The notes under the pieces: generated by a model
What the model saw: only the letters and a program-made list of their open reading frames with translations
What the model was told of the DNA's origin: nothing
The model's database searches: none
Position numbers and translations under genes: made by a program
DNA from: Rubritepida sp.
GTDB lineage: Bacteria > Pseudomonadota > Alphaproteobacteria > Acetobacterales > Acetobacteraceae
Length of the DNA: 5,969 nucleotides
Assembly (NCBI GenBank): GCA_007129145.1
Contig: SKWC01000186.1
Location: 1-5,969, forward strand
Reading direction: 5' to 3'
In this document: positions 1-5,963 of the stretch, one piece after another
Position numbering within the stretch: the first letter of the stretch is position 1
Layout of the letters: the number at the start of each line of letters is the position of its first letter

Positions 1-204
1 AAAGCGGCGGCGCCATTTCAAGACCGTGCTGGCGTCTGCGCCCACCTCGGCGCAGATCGCCTTGTTCTCCAGCTCCGCCGCCGCGGCCAGCACGATCCGG
101 GCCCGACGCGCCATAGCCTGCCCGGTGCGGTGCGCGCGGGCGAGCGATTCCAGCTCCCGCCGCTCCGGCGCCGTCAGGTCGATCGCCACCCCCGCCTTGC
201 CCAC
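1..204 (-). CDS. IS630-family transposase, N-terminal part (cut by window edge)
   Basis: This frame is open from a GTG at 204 to the left edge and gives 68 residues; the rest of the protein lies outside the window. The peptide begins VGKAGVAIDLTAPERRELES and continues through ARRARIVLAAAAELENKAI to a helix-turn-helix ending STVLKWRRRF. That layout (a short 'L(T/S)xxERxELE' opening, an 'RARIVLAAA' helix, then an HTH ending in 'V.KWR.RF') is the DNA-binding N-terminus of IS630-family DDE transposases; the catalytic DDE domain is not visible. The start is inferred: an in-frame stop lies at 250-252, no in-frame ATG follows it, and the GTG has a G-rich run 7 bases upstream. The gene has the same orientation as the rod-shape operon and begins 82 bases after rodA ends, so read-through transcription is possible. 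Whether the transposase is intact or split into two frames cannot be judged here. Confidence 0.82.
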   Translation of the reverse strand, partial: MGKAGVAIDLTAPERRELESLARAHRTGQAMARRARIVLAAAAELENKAICAEVGADASTVLKWRRRF

Positions 205-286
205 CGCCAGCCCCCACGACCCAATACCTAAATCATAAGAACGTCGCGATCAGGACAGTAGGGCAGCACTGGCGGAGGCCGCTCCT
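205..286. other. intergenic DNA between rodA and the IS transposase
   Basis: This 82-base stretch holds no gene. Directly after the rodA stop, the minus strand has GGAG-CGGC-CTCC (271-282), a four-pair hairpin without a U-run, so no intrinsic terminator is evident. The AT-rich patch near 223-240 probably marks the end of the IS element. Operon transcription may end by a Rho-dependent route or continue into the element. Confidence 0.5.
232..237 (-). promoter_or_regulatory. possible -10 box (TATGAT) before the transposase
   Basis: Reading on the minus strand, TATGAT lies 27 bases upstream of the transposase GTG and differs from the sigma-70 consensus TATAAT at one base. It falls in the only AT-rich patch between rodA and the transposase. 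The stretch 16-18 bases further upstream has no convincing -35 hexamer (CTACTG is the nearest). It could be a weak promoter for the transposase or simply part of the element's terminal repeat. Confidence 0.25.
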
Positions 287-1438
287 TCAGTCCCGCGCCA
301 CGCCGAACTCCAGATCGCGATGCACCCAGGCGCTCAGCAGCAGGCCGAAGCCCAGCATGGTCGTAAGCATCGCACTGCCGCCGTGGCTGATCAGCGGCAG
401 CGGCACACCGCCGACCGGGATGCCGCCGGTGACCATGGCGACATTGACGAAGACGTAGAAGAAGAAATTCGCGCCTAGCCCGAGCGCCAGCAGCCGCCCG
501 AACTGGTGGCGGCAGCGCAGTGCCACGAGCAGGCAGAAGCCCACCACCAGCAGCAGCAGCCCGAGCGTGCCCAGCGCGCCGACCAGGCCGAATTCCTCGG
601 CGATCATGGTGAAGATGAAGTCGGTCTGCTTCTCCGGAAGGAAATTGAGGTGTCCCTGCGTCCCCTGCAGGAAACCCTTCCCCCAGATACCGCCGGAGCC
701 AAGCGCGATCTTGGACTGGATGATATTGTAGCCAGCCCCCAGGGGGTCGCTCTCCGGGTCCAGGAAGGTGAGGATGCGGGCGCGCTGGTACTCGCGAAGA
801 TTCGTATAGACCAGAGGCGCGGCGGCGGCGAGCAGCGCGCCCACGGCAGCGAATTTCCACCAGCGGACGCCAGAGGCGAAGAACATCACTCCACCCAGCG
901 CCAGCACGATCAGCGACGTGCCGAGATTGGGCTGCTTGTAAATCAGCACCACCGGCACGAGGACAAGAAAGAGCGGCGGGATCAGGAAGAGCGGATTGCC
1001 CATGCGGGCGTGGCTTGCGCGGTGGAACCACCAGGCCAGCACCAGCACGAGCATCACCTTCATCAGTTCAGAGGGCTGAAGCTGCATGAAGCCGAGGTTG
1101 ATCCAGCGCTGCGCGCCGCCGCCAACCTGCCCCGCCACCGCCACCAGCACCAGCAGCGCCAGCCCCAGCGCATAGCCGAAGGGCGCAGCGCGGGCGATCC
1201 AGCGCACATCCACGAAGGCAAGGCCCAGCATGATGACCAGGGCGAAGGCAAAGCGCAGCCCGTGGCGGTTCGCGTAGAGGTTCGGATCGCCTCCGCCCGC
1301 GGAATAGAGCGCAACATAGCCGACCCCGGCCACGGCGCAGAGCAACAGCACGAAGAGCCAGGGAATCTGCCAGAGCTTCTGTACGAAGCCCGCGCCATGG
1401 TCGCGCGCAAGCAATCGTCTTTCGAGGATGGAGCTCAT
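287..1438 (-). CDS. mrdB: RodA, peptidoglycan glycosyltransferase of the elongasome
   Basis: RodA is a SEDS-family membrane glycosyltransferase that polymerises lipid II into glycan strands during cell elongation, working with PBP2. The 383-residue length is normal and both ends look complete. About ten hydrophobic segments are visible (first near residues 26-47, last near 350-372). Family motifs appear in order: QRWI 110-113, QPSE 121-124, KQPNLGT 168-174, LDPESDPLGAGY 226-237, QSKIALGSGG 241-250, QTDFIF 271-276 and GVPLPLISHGG 344-354. Asp273 in TDFIF corresponds to the catalytic aspartate described for SEDS enzymes. One oddity is Asn171 in KQPNLGT, where E. coli RodA has KQPDLGT. The ATG start overlaps the PBP2 stop as ATGA (1435-1438), preceded by a G-rich GGGGCGGCGA, which suggests coupled translation. 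It is the last gene of the operon. FtsW is the alternative SEDS protein, but the PBP2 and mre neighbours decide for RodA. Confidence 0.97.
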   Translation of the reverse strand: MSSILERRLLARDHGAGFVQKLWQIPWLFVLLLCAVAGVGYVALYSAGGGDPNLYANRHGLRFAFALVIMLGLAFVDVRWIARAAPFGYALGLALLVLVAVAGQVGGGAQRWINLGFMQLQPSELMKVMLVLVLAWWFHRASHARMGNPLFLIPPLFLVLVPVVLIYKQPNLGTSLIVLALGGVMFFASGVRWWKFAAVGALLAAAAPLVYTNLREYQRARILTFLDPESDPLGAGYNIIQSKIALGSGGIWGKGFLQGTQGHLNFLPEKQTDFIFTMIAEEFGLVGALGTLGLLLLVVGFCLLVALRCRHQFGRLLALGLGANFFFYVFVNVAMVTGGIPVGGVPLPLISHGGSAMLTTMLGFGLLLSAWVHRDLEFGVARD

Positions 1439-3354
1439 TCGCCGCCCCGGAGCCGGGCCACGCGCGGCGTCTCGACCCCCGCGCCGAAGCGCTCGAAGGC
1501 ATCGCGCAGCACGTCACGCGCCAGCGGCGCGGCCGCACCCGAGCCCGATGTGCCGTGCTCCACGACCACGCTGACGGCGAAGCGCGGGTTCTGGGCCGGC
1601 GCGTAGCCCACGAACAGGGCGTGCGGGCGCCATTCGCGAGGCATGTTGCGCACGTCGAAGCCGCGTTCGCGCTGCTCGCGGCTGACGCGGCGGACCTGGG
1701 TGGTGCCGGTCTTGCCGGCCATCTGGCCAAAGCCGCCCAGATCGCGCGAGGACCAGGCGGTGCCGCCCTGCTCATTCACCACGGACCACATGGCGTCGCG
1801 CATTTGGCGCAGATGGCCTTCGGGGATGCCGAGGCTGGGCCAATCCTCAGCGCCGGCGCCAGGCGCCGGGCGGCCGCCGATGGCGCGCGTCAGATGCGGC
1901 TGCACCGCACGGCCGGAGGCAAGGCGGACCGTCATCACAGCAAGCGAGAGCGGCGTGAGCTGGTAGAAGCCCTGGCCGATGCCATGCACCACCGTATCGC
2001 CGGGGGACCAGCGTTGCCCGCGTGCCTCGCGCCAGGCTCGGGTCGGCACCAGGCCAGACCGGGTGCCAGGCAGCTCGATGGGCAGCGGCACGCCCATCCC
2101 GAAGCGCCGCGCCATCGCGGCGATGCGGTCCATGCCCACCCGTCGCGCGATCTCATAGTAATAGACGTCGCAGGAGACCTTCACGGAGGTCCGCATGTCC
2201 ACTTGCCCATGGCCGAAGCGGTTCCAGCAGTGGAAGCGGTGCCCGCCGAAATCCAGATGGCCTGGGCAGAAGATGCGTTCGAATGGCGTGGTAACGCGCG
2301 CCTCCAGCGCCGCCAGCGCCACCACCATCTTGAAGGTGGAGCCCGGCGCGTACAGCCCATTGGTCGCCTTGTTGATCAGCGGCGTGGCGCGGCCTTCGGT
2401 CCACTCCCGCCATTGGGCGGTCGAGATGCCGGAATTGAACAGGTTCGGGTCGAAGGAGGGCTGGCTGCCCATGGCCAGCACTTCACCGTTCCGCGCATCC
2501 ATCAGGACCACCGAGGTGCCTTCCTCGCAGCGGGCGCGAACTGCCTTCTGGAGTTCGGTGTCGATGGTGATTTCCACATCGGCACCCGCAGCGCCCTCGC
2601 GGCGGTCGAGCTCGCGGATGACGCGGCCGACCGCGTTCACCTCCACCTGGACCGCGCCGGCACGGCCGCGCAGCGCGGGTTCGTGGTGACGCTCGATCCC
2701 GGCGCGGCCGACCCGGATGCCGGGAAGCTGCAGCAGGGGGTCGCCGTCCATGTCGGCCTCGCTGGGCGGGGCGACATAACCGACGATATGGGCCAGGTGC
2801 TCGGCCTCCGGATAGATCCGCGTGGTGCCCACATCGATCAGAATGCCGGGCAGGACCGGCGCATTGACCTCGATCCGCGCCATCTCCTCCCAGGTGAGGA
2901 ATTCGCGCACGGTCAGCGGAACGAAGCGGCGGCGCCGGCGGGTTTCGCGAACCACCCGCGCGATCTCAGCCTCGGTCAGCGGCACGATCTGGCTGAAATT
3001 GGCCAAGGTGGCCTCGACATCGGCGGTCTGCTCGGCGACCAGCAAGGCGCGCCAGTTCAGTCGGTTGCCCGCGACCACATGGCCGTTGCGGTCCAGAACC
3101 CGGCCGCGCGGCGGTGGCAGGAGCCGCACGGACAGGCGGTTCTCCTCGGCCAGGGTGGCGAAACGCTCTCCCTGCTCGACCTGCAAGGCGTAGAGACGTG
3201 AGCCCAGGAAAGCGAAGGCGCCGAGTTGCACGCCGCCCAGCAGCAGGGCACGCCGGGTGAAAGCGGCGCGACGCTGCTCCTCGTCACGTTTTATGCCACG
3301 CATGGAAAAGCCGGCCAGGCCGCCCTTCTCGCGCCGCCTCCAGGGCCACCTCAT
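1435..3354 (-). CDS. mrdA: Penicillin-binding protein 2, elongation-specific transpeptidase
   Basis: PBP2 is the class B PBP that crosslinks new glycan strands in the periplasm and activates RodA. The 639 residues comprise an Arg-rich cytoplasmic N-terminus (1-35), one membrane anchor (about 36-54), a pedestal domain with PPRGRVLDRNG at 81-91 and RRRRRFVPLTVREF at 139-152, and a transpeptidase domain (about 265-625). The active site is complete: S339-T-F-K342 (SxxK, Ser339 nucleophile), S394-C-D396 (the SxN/SxD motif) and K548-T-G-T551. GIGQGFYQLTPL at 458-469 is also typical. Cys363, Cys376, His382 and Cys395 may bind zinc (see findings). The frame stays open upstream to 3549 inside mreD, but the ATG at 3354 forms an ATGA overlap with the mreD stop and has GAGG 10 bases upstream, so I chose it. 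A second in-frame ATG at 3303 (MRGIKRDEEQ) is a weaker option that still leaves the membrane anchor. Confidence 0.96.
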   Translation of the reverse strand: MRWPWRRREKGGLAGFSMRGIKRDEEQRRAAFTRRALLLGGVQLGAFAFLGSRLYALQVEQGERFATLAEENRLSVRLLPPPRGRVLDRNGHVVAGNRLNWRALLVAEQTADVEATLANFSQIVPLTEAEIARVVRETRRRRRFVPLTVREFLTWEEMARIEVNAPVLPGILIDVGTTRIYPEAEHLAHIVGYVAPPSEADMDGDPLLQLPGIRVGRAGIERHHEPALRGRAGAVQVEVNAVGRVIRELDRREGAAGADVEITIDTELQKAVRARCEEGTSVVLMDARNGEVLAMGSQPSFDPNLFNSGISTAQWREWTEGRATPLINKATNGLYAPGSTFKMVVALAALEARVTTPFERIFCPGHLDFGGHRFHCWNRFGHGQVDMRTSVKVSCDVYYYEIARRVGMDRIAAMARRFGMGVPLPIELPGTRSGLVPTRAWREARGQRWSPGDTVVHGIGQGFYQLTPLSLAVMTVRLASGRAVQPHLTRAIGGRPAPGAGAEDWPSLGIPEGHLRQMRDAMWSVVNEQGGTAWSSRDLGGFGQMAGKTGTTQVRRVSREQRERGFDVRNMPREWRPHALFVGYAPAQNPRFAVSVVVEHGTSGSGAAAPLARDVLRDAFERFGAGVETPRVARLRGGE

Positions 3355-3887
3355 CGCAGGGCATCCTCGGCGCGCGCCATGGCCATGTGCATGCGCGACA
3401 GGACGAGAGCAAGCGGTGGATACATGCCGAGCATCATGGCCGCCAACGCCAGCGGCGGCGCAAGGGGAGGCCATTGCAGCGTGAGAACCAGCTGAAGCAG
3501 CCAGCCAAGCGCGGCCGCGCCGAGTGCCAGGGCAGAGAAGGCAAGCCAAGCCACCAGAAAGGGCGCGCGTGCGATCACCGCGCGCCAGCGCATGGCGACC
3601 CCATGGGTCACCAGCAGCAACAGCACGCCCACGCCAAGGGGCTGGAAGCTCAGCAGGTCGGCCAGAAGGCCAAGCGCGAACACCGCGAGCGGCGGCATCG
3701 CTGCCGGGCGAAAAAGGCTCCAGAAAAAAACGCAGGGGAGCGCGAGGGCGATGACCAAGCTCGGCGGCCCGATGGGTACCGCGGCCATCACGGCCAGGAA
3801 GGCGGTGAGGCTGACCGGAAAGATCGCGCGGGCGCCTGCATCAAGGCGCTGAAGCGGTCCACTTGCAGGCTCCCGACGGCCCTTCAT
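3351..3887 (-). CDS. mreD: MreD, rod-shape-determining membrane protein
   Basis: MreD is a small integral membrane protein that connects MreC to the MreB-RodA-PBP2 machine and is needed for rod shape. The 178-residue length is typical. The protein is very hydrophobic, with about five or six segments (near 21-38, 43-60, 65-80, 84-98, 108-137 and 143-164), short loops, and a basic, polar C-terminal tail. The best signature is GLLADLLSFQPLG at 73-85, matching the family pattern of GLL-x-D followed by PLG. MreD diverges quickly, so identification rests on this motif, topology and its place between mreC and mrdA. Its ATG overlaps the mreC stop and its stop overlaps the mrdA ATG, both as ATGA. A run of seven A's (3724-3730, U7 in the message) encodes part of Val-Phe-Phe and is unusual in such GC-rich DNA. 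Confidence 0.93.
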   Translation of the reverse strand: MKGRREPASGPLQRLDAGARAIFPVSLTAFLAVMAAVPIGPPSLVIALALPCVFFWSLFRPAAMPPLAVFALGLLADLLSFQPLGVGVLLLLVTHGVAMRWRAVIARAPFLVAWLAFSALALGAAALGWLLQLVLTLQWPPLAPPLALAAMMLGMYPPLALVLSRMHMAMARAEDALR

Positions 3888-4825
3888 CCGCCGCCGCCCC
3901 GCGGGGGTGTCGTGGCGGGGGCCTCCGACGGAGACGGGGCCGCCGTCTGGGCCGGGGGTGCTGGAGGCCGGGCGCGCGGCGGCGGGCGTGGCGCGGCCTC
4001 GGGCGGGAGAATGCCGGACAGGCCGAAATCGAAGAGGCGCAGGACATCGAGGCGGTCGAGCCGGGCGTAGAGCTCGACCTCGGCCGCGCCCGAAGGACTC
4101 CAGCGTACCACGCCAACCGGCAGGCCGGCCGGGAAGGCACCGCCCTCGGCGCTGGTGACCACACGCTCGCCCTCCTGCGGGGCCACCCCCTCGGGCCAGT
4201 GCTGCAATCGCGGCCGGGCGGTGTTGGCGCCAGCCATGATGGCGCGCGCGCGTGAACCGACGATGGTGACGGGAATGCGGCTGTTGATGTCGGTGGCCAG
4301 CAAAACGCGGGCGGAGCGCGCACCCACTTCCGTCACGCGGCCCGCGAAGCCGCGATCATCCAGCGCGACTTGGCCGCGGCGGATGGCGTGCTGCGGACCC
4401 GCGGCCAACAGGACAGCGCGCGCATAGGTACCGCCGGCATCGGCCACCACCCGGGCGGTGCGGAAATGCGGCGCCGGATCGGGAATCCAGGCCAGTTGCC
4501 GACGCAGCAGCGCATTCTCCGCCTCGAGCGCCAGCGCGGCGGAATGCCAGCGGCGCAGGCGTTCGTTTTCTTCGATCAGGCGGGCGTTCTCAGTGCGCAG
4601 GTTCCACAGGCCGCGAACCTCAGCCACCATGTCGCGGCCAGCCTGCACGGGTTCCTGCACCGCCGCCCAGACCGGCGAGAGCACGTCCGCGAGCATCATG
4701 CGCGCACGCTCAACCGCCTGGGGATCCGCCCGGCCCAGCAGCAGGGTCCCGATGGCCACGGCCAGCAGGACCGGAAGCGACATGCGGGCCAACGCCTGGC
4801 GCAGCGGGATGCTGAGACGGATCAT
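3884..4825 (-). CDS. mreC: MreC, rod-shape-determining periplasmic scaffold
   Basis: MreC is anchored in the inner membrane and self-associates in the periplasm; it binds PBP2 and helps switch the RodA-PBP2 synthase on. The 313 residues show a short basic N-terminus, one membrane segment (about 14-31), a coiled-coil stretch (about 66-112, with RTENARLIEENERLRR and ALEAENALLRRQL) and two beta-rich domains (about 120-270). Family signatures are GFAGRVTEVG at 159-168, LLATDINSRIPV at 175-186 and VVTSAEGGAFPAGLPVG at 222-238. After residue 273 there is a Pro/Ala-rich, probably disordered tail of about 40 residues ending in four glycines. The ATG at 4825 has GGGAG 4 bases upstream and lies 29 bases after the mreB stop. 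Its stop overlaps the mreD start (ATGA). Confidence 0.96.
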   Translation of the reverse strand: MIRLSIPLRQALARMSLPVLLAVAIGTLLLGRADPQAVERARMMLADVLSPVWAAVQEPVQAGRDMVAEVRGLWNLRTENARLIEENERLRRWHSAALALEAENALLRRQLAWIPDPAPHFRTARVVADAGGTYARAVLLAAGPQHAIRRGQVALDDRGFAGRVTEVGARSARVLLATDINSRIPVTIVGSRARAIMAGANTARPRLQHWPEGVAPQEGERVVTSAEGGAFPAGLPVGVVRWSPSGAAEVELYARLDRLDVLRLFDFGLSGILPPEAAPRPPPRARPPAPPAQTAAPSPSEAPATTPPRGGGG

Positions 4826-4837
4826 GCTGCTCCCGTG
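4826..4837 (-). promoter_or_regulatory. ribosome binding site of mreC
   Basis: On the minus strand GGGAG (4830-4834) lies four bases before the mreC ATG. Because a 29-base gap separates mreC from mreB, this site supports independent initiation at the ATG at 4825, unlike the three downstream genes whose starts overlap the preceding stops. Confidence 0.55.
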
Positions 4838-4841
4838 GCCC

Positions 4842-4853
4842 GGGGTTCACCCC
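4842..4853 (-). other. small GC hairpin between mreB and mreC
   Basis: The message reads GGGG-UGAA-CCCC directly after the mreB stop (4855-4857): four perfect G-C pairs closing a four-base loop. There is no U-run after it, so it is not an intrinsic terminator. It sits just upstream of the mreC ribosome binding site, in the only gap in the gene cluster. It might protect the mreB 3' end, mark a processing site or slow mreC initiation; it is short enough to be chance in GC-rich DNA. Confidence 0.3.
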
Positions 4854-4854
4854 A

Positions 4855-5862
4855 TCAATACATCGAAGAGAGCACTTGGCGAAGCCGCTTCATGTCCTCG
4901 AGGGCGCGGCCGGTGCCCAGTGCCACGCAGTTCAGCGGCTCTTCGGCCACCACGACGGGCAGGTAGGTGGCCTCGCGCAGGACCTCGTCCAGGCGGTAAA
5001 GCAGCGCGCCGCCGCCTGTGAGCACGATGCCCTTGTCCACGATGTCGGCGGCCAGTTCGGGCGGCGTGTTCTCCAGCGCAACCTTCACCGCATCCACGAT
5101 CTGCGTCACCGGTTCGCTCAGCGCGGCGGCGATCTCGCGTTGGGTCACCACCACCTCGCGCGGGACGCCGTCCATCAGGCCCCGGCCCTTGACCTCGGTG
5201 GCAGGGCCGTCCTCGCCGCCCTCGGGCGGGGTGGCGGCGCCGATCTCCATCTTGATGCGCTCGGCCGAGCTTTCGCCGATCAGGAGATTGTAGGTGCGGC
5301 GGATATAGCTGGCCACCGCCTCATCCATCTTGTCACCACCCACGCGCACACTGCGCGCATAAACGATGCCGCCAAGCGAGATGATGGCGACTTCGGTCGT
5401 GCCGCCGCCGATATCCACGATCATCGAGCCTGAGGGCTCGGTGACCGGTAGGCCGGCGCCGATGGCCGCGGCCATCGGCTCCTCGATCAGCAGCACTTTG
5501 CGAGCCCCCGCGCTCTCGGCGCTTTCCTGGATGGCGCGTCGCTCAACCGCGGTGGAGCCCGAGGGGACGCACACCACGATCAGCGGAGAGGCGAAGCTGC
5601 GCCTGTTGTGCACCTTGCGTATGAAATGCTTGATCATTTCTTCCGCGACCTCGAAATCGGCGATCACGCCGTCGCGCAGCGGCCGGATGGCGGCGATGTT
5701 GCCTGGGGTGCGGCCGAGCATTTGCTTCGCCTCCTCGCCCACCGCCATCACCTGCTTGCGGCCGCGATTGTCCGAGATGGCCACGACCGAGGGCTCATTC
5801 AGCACGATGCCGCGCCCCTTCACATAGACGAGGGTGTTGGCGGTGCCGAGGTCGATGGCCAT
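4855..5862 (-). CDS. mreB: MreB, bacterial actin of the elongasome
   Basis: MreB is an actin-like ATPase that forms filaments under the inner membrane and steers lateral wall synthesis. From the ATG at 5862 the frame gives 335 residues. Nucleotide-binding motifs are intact: DLGTANTLVY at 4-13 (phosphate 1), VDIGGGTTEVA at 149-159 (phosphate 2) and LTGGGALL at 281-288 (adenosine). GVIADFEVAEEMI at 65-77 and VGGDKMDEA at 174-182 are also hallmark MreB stretches, separating it from FtsA and DnaK relatives. The ATG at 5862 is the Met of the family's 'MAIDLGTAN' core, not the usual start: MreB normally begins about 12 residues earlier with a membrane-binding helix, and those residues are encoded in frame upstream without an ATG (5863-5898). 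With them the protein would be 347 residues, the usual length. No Shine-Dalgarno sequence precedes the ATG at 5862, so the true start is probably upstream. Confidence 0.97.
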   Translation of the reverse strand: MAIDLGTANTLVYVKGRGIVLNEPSVVAISDNRGRKQVMAVGEEAKQMLGRTPGNIAAIRPLRDGVIADFEVAEEMIKHFIRKVHNRRSFASPLIVVCVPSGSTAVERRAIQESAESAGARKVLLIEEPMAAAIGAGLPVTEPSGSMIVDIGGGTTEVAIISLGGIVYARSVRVGGDKMDEAVASYIRRTYNLLIGESSAERIKMEIGAATPPEGGEDGPATEVKGRGLMDGVPREVVVTQREIAAALSEPVTQIVDAVKVALENTPPELAADIVDKGIVLTGGGALLYRLDEVLREATYLPVVVAEEPLNCVALGTGRALEDMKRLRQVLSSMY

Positions 5863-5898
5863 GTCGGCGGAGAGGAAGCCGAACAGGCGTGAGAACGT
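5863..5898 (-). other. mreB: in-frame MreB N-terminal helix with ACG at the start position
   Basis: Reading upstream of the mreB ATG in the same frame gives T-F-S-R-L-F-G-F-L-S-A-D before MAIDLG. Homologous MreB proteins typically begin MFS(R/S)L-F/L-G followed by a few residues and the (M/I)AIDLGTAN core, so these 12 codons match the conserved membrane-binding N-terminus with ACG (5896-5898) in place of ATG. An in-frame TGA at 5920-5922 closes the frame, and between it and the ATG at 5862 there is no ATG, GTG or TTG; the only other near-start is a CTG at 5884-5886. AGGA at 5910-5913 lies 11 bases before the ACG. Either translation begins at the non-standard ACG, or this is a base error or mutation. 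Confidence 0.6.
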
Positions 5899-5934
5899 CG
5901 CGTGGGGATTCCTGGGCTCTCAGCGGAAGCCGGA

Positions 5935-5963
5935 TGCCTAGCCTCTCGGGGGGGCCGGGGCAA
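5935..5963 (-). promoter_or_regulatory. candidate promoter of the mre operon
   Basis: On the minus strand TTGCCC (5958-5963) and TAGGCA (5935-5940) are 17 bases apart, the standard sigma-70 spacing. The -35 box matches four of six consensus bases. The -10 box is poor (TA plus little else), though GCTA at its edge recalls the start of the Caulobacter-type -10. A transcript starting near 5928 would have about 30 bases before the ACG of mreB. The window ends just upstream, so a better promoter may lie outside. Confidence 0.25.

Larger units (their letters stand above)
1..237 (-). mobile_element. IS630-family insertion sequence, one end only
   Basis: The element is inferred from the transposase start. 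IS630-family elements insert at TA dinucleotides and usually place the transposase start within a few tens of bases of the terminal repeat. The outer boundary should therefore lie between the rodA stop (287) and the GTG at 204. An AT-rich patch at about 223-240 stands out from the surrounding GC-rich DNA and holds TA dinucleotides at 225-226, 229-230 and 236-237, any of which could be the junction. I chose 237 as a best guess. The other terminal repeat is outside the window, so the inverted repeat cannot be confirmed. Confidence 0.5.

Noticed and set aside
271..282. GGAG-CGGC-CTCC hairpin after rodA as an intrinsic terminator
   Set aside because: Only four pairs and no following U-run, so it does not qualify as an intrinsic terminator.
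228..1031. Minus-strand open frame of 267 residues overlapping rodA
   Set aside because: It is a shifted frame of rodA with Arg/Gly/Pro-rich composition and no family motif.
506..1606. Open plus-strand frame of 366 residues opposite rodA
   Set aside because: Shadow of rodA; low-complexity Gln/His/Arg content and no recognisable domain.
1555..3201. Long open frame on the plus strand (548 residues) opposite mrdA
   Set aside because: It lies antisense to PBP2, whose motifs are complete, and its His-, Arg- and Gln-rich composition is what GC-rich genes give on the opposite strand.
3355..3549. Upstream extension of the PBP2 frame inside mreD
   Set aside because: It overlaps almost 200 bases of mreD in another frame and adds no PBP2-like sequence; the ATGA junction start at 3354 fits better.
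4876..5433. Plus-strand frame opposite mreB
   Set aside because: Antisense shadow of the highly conserved mreB gene, without its own start signals or domains.
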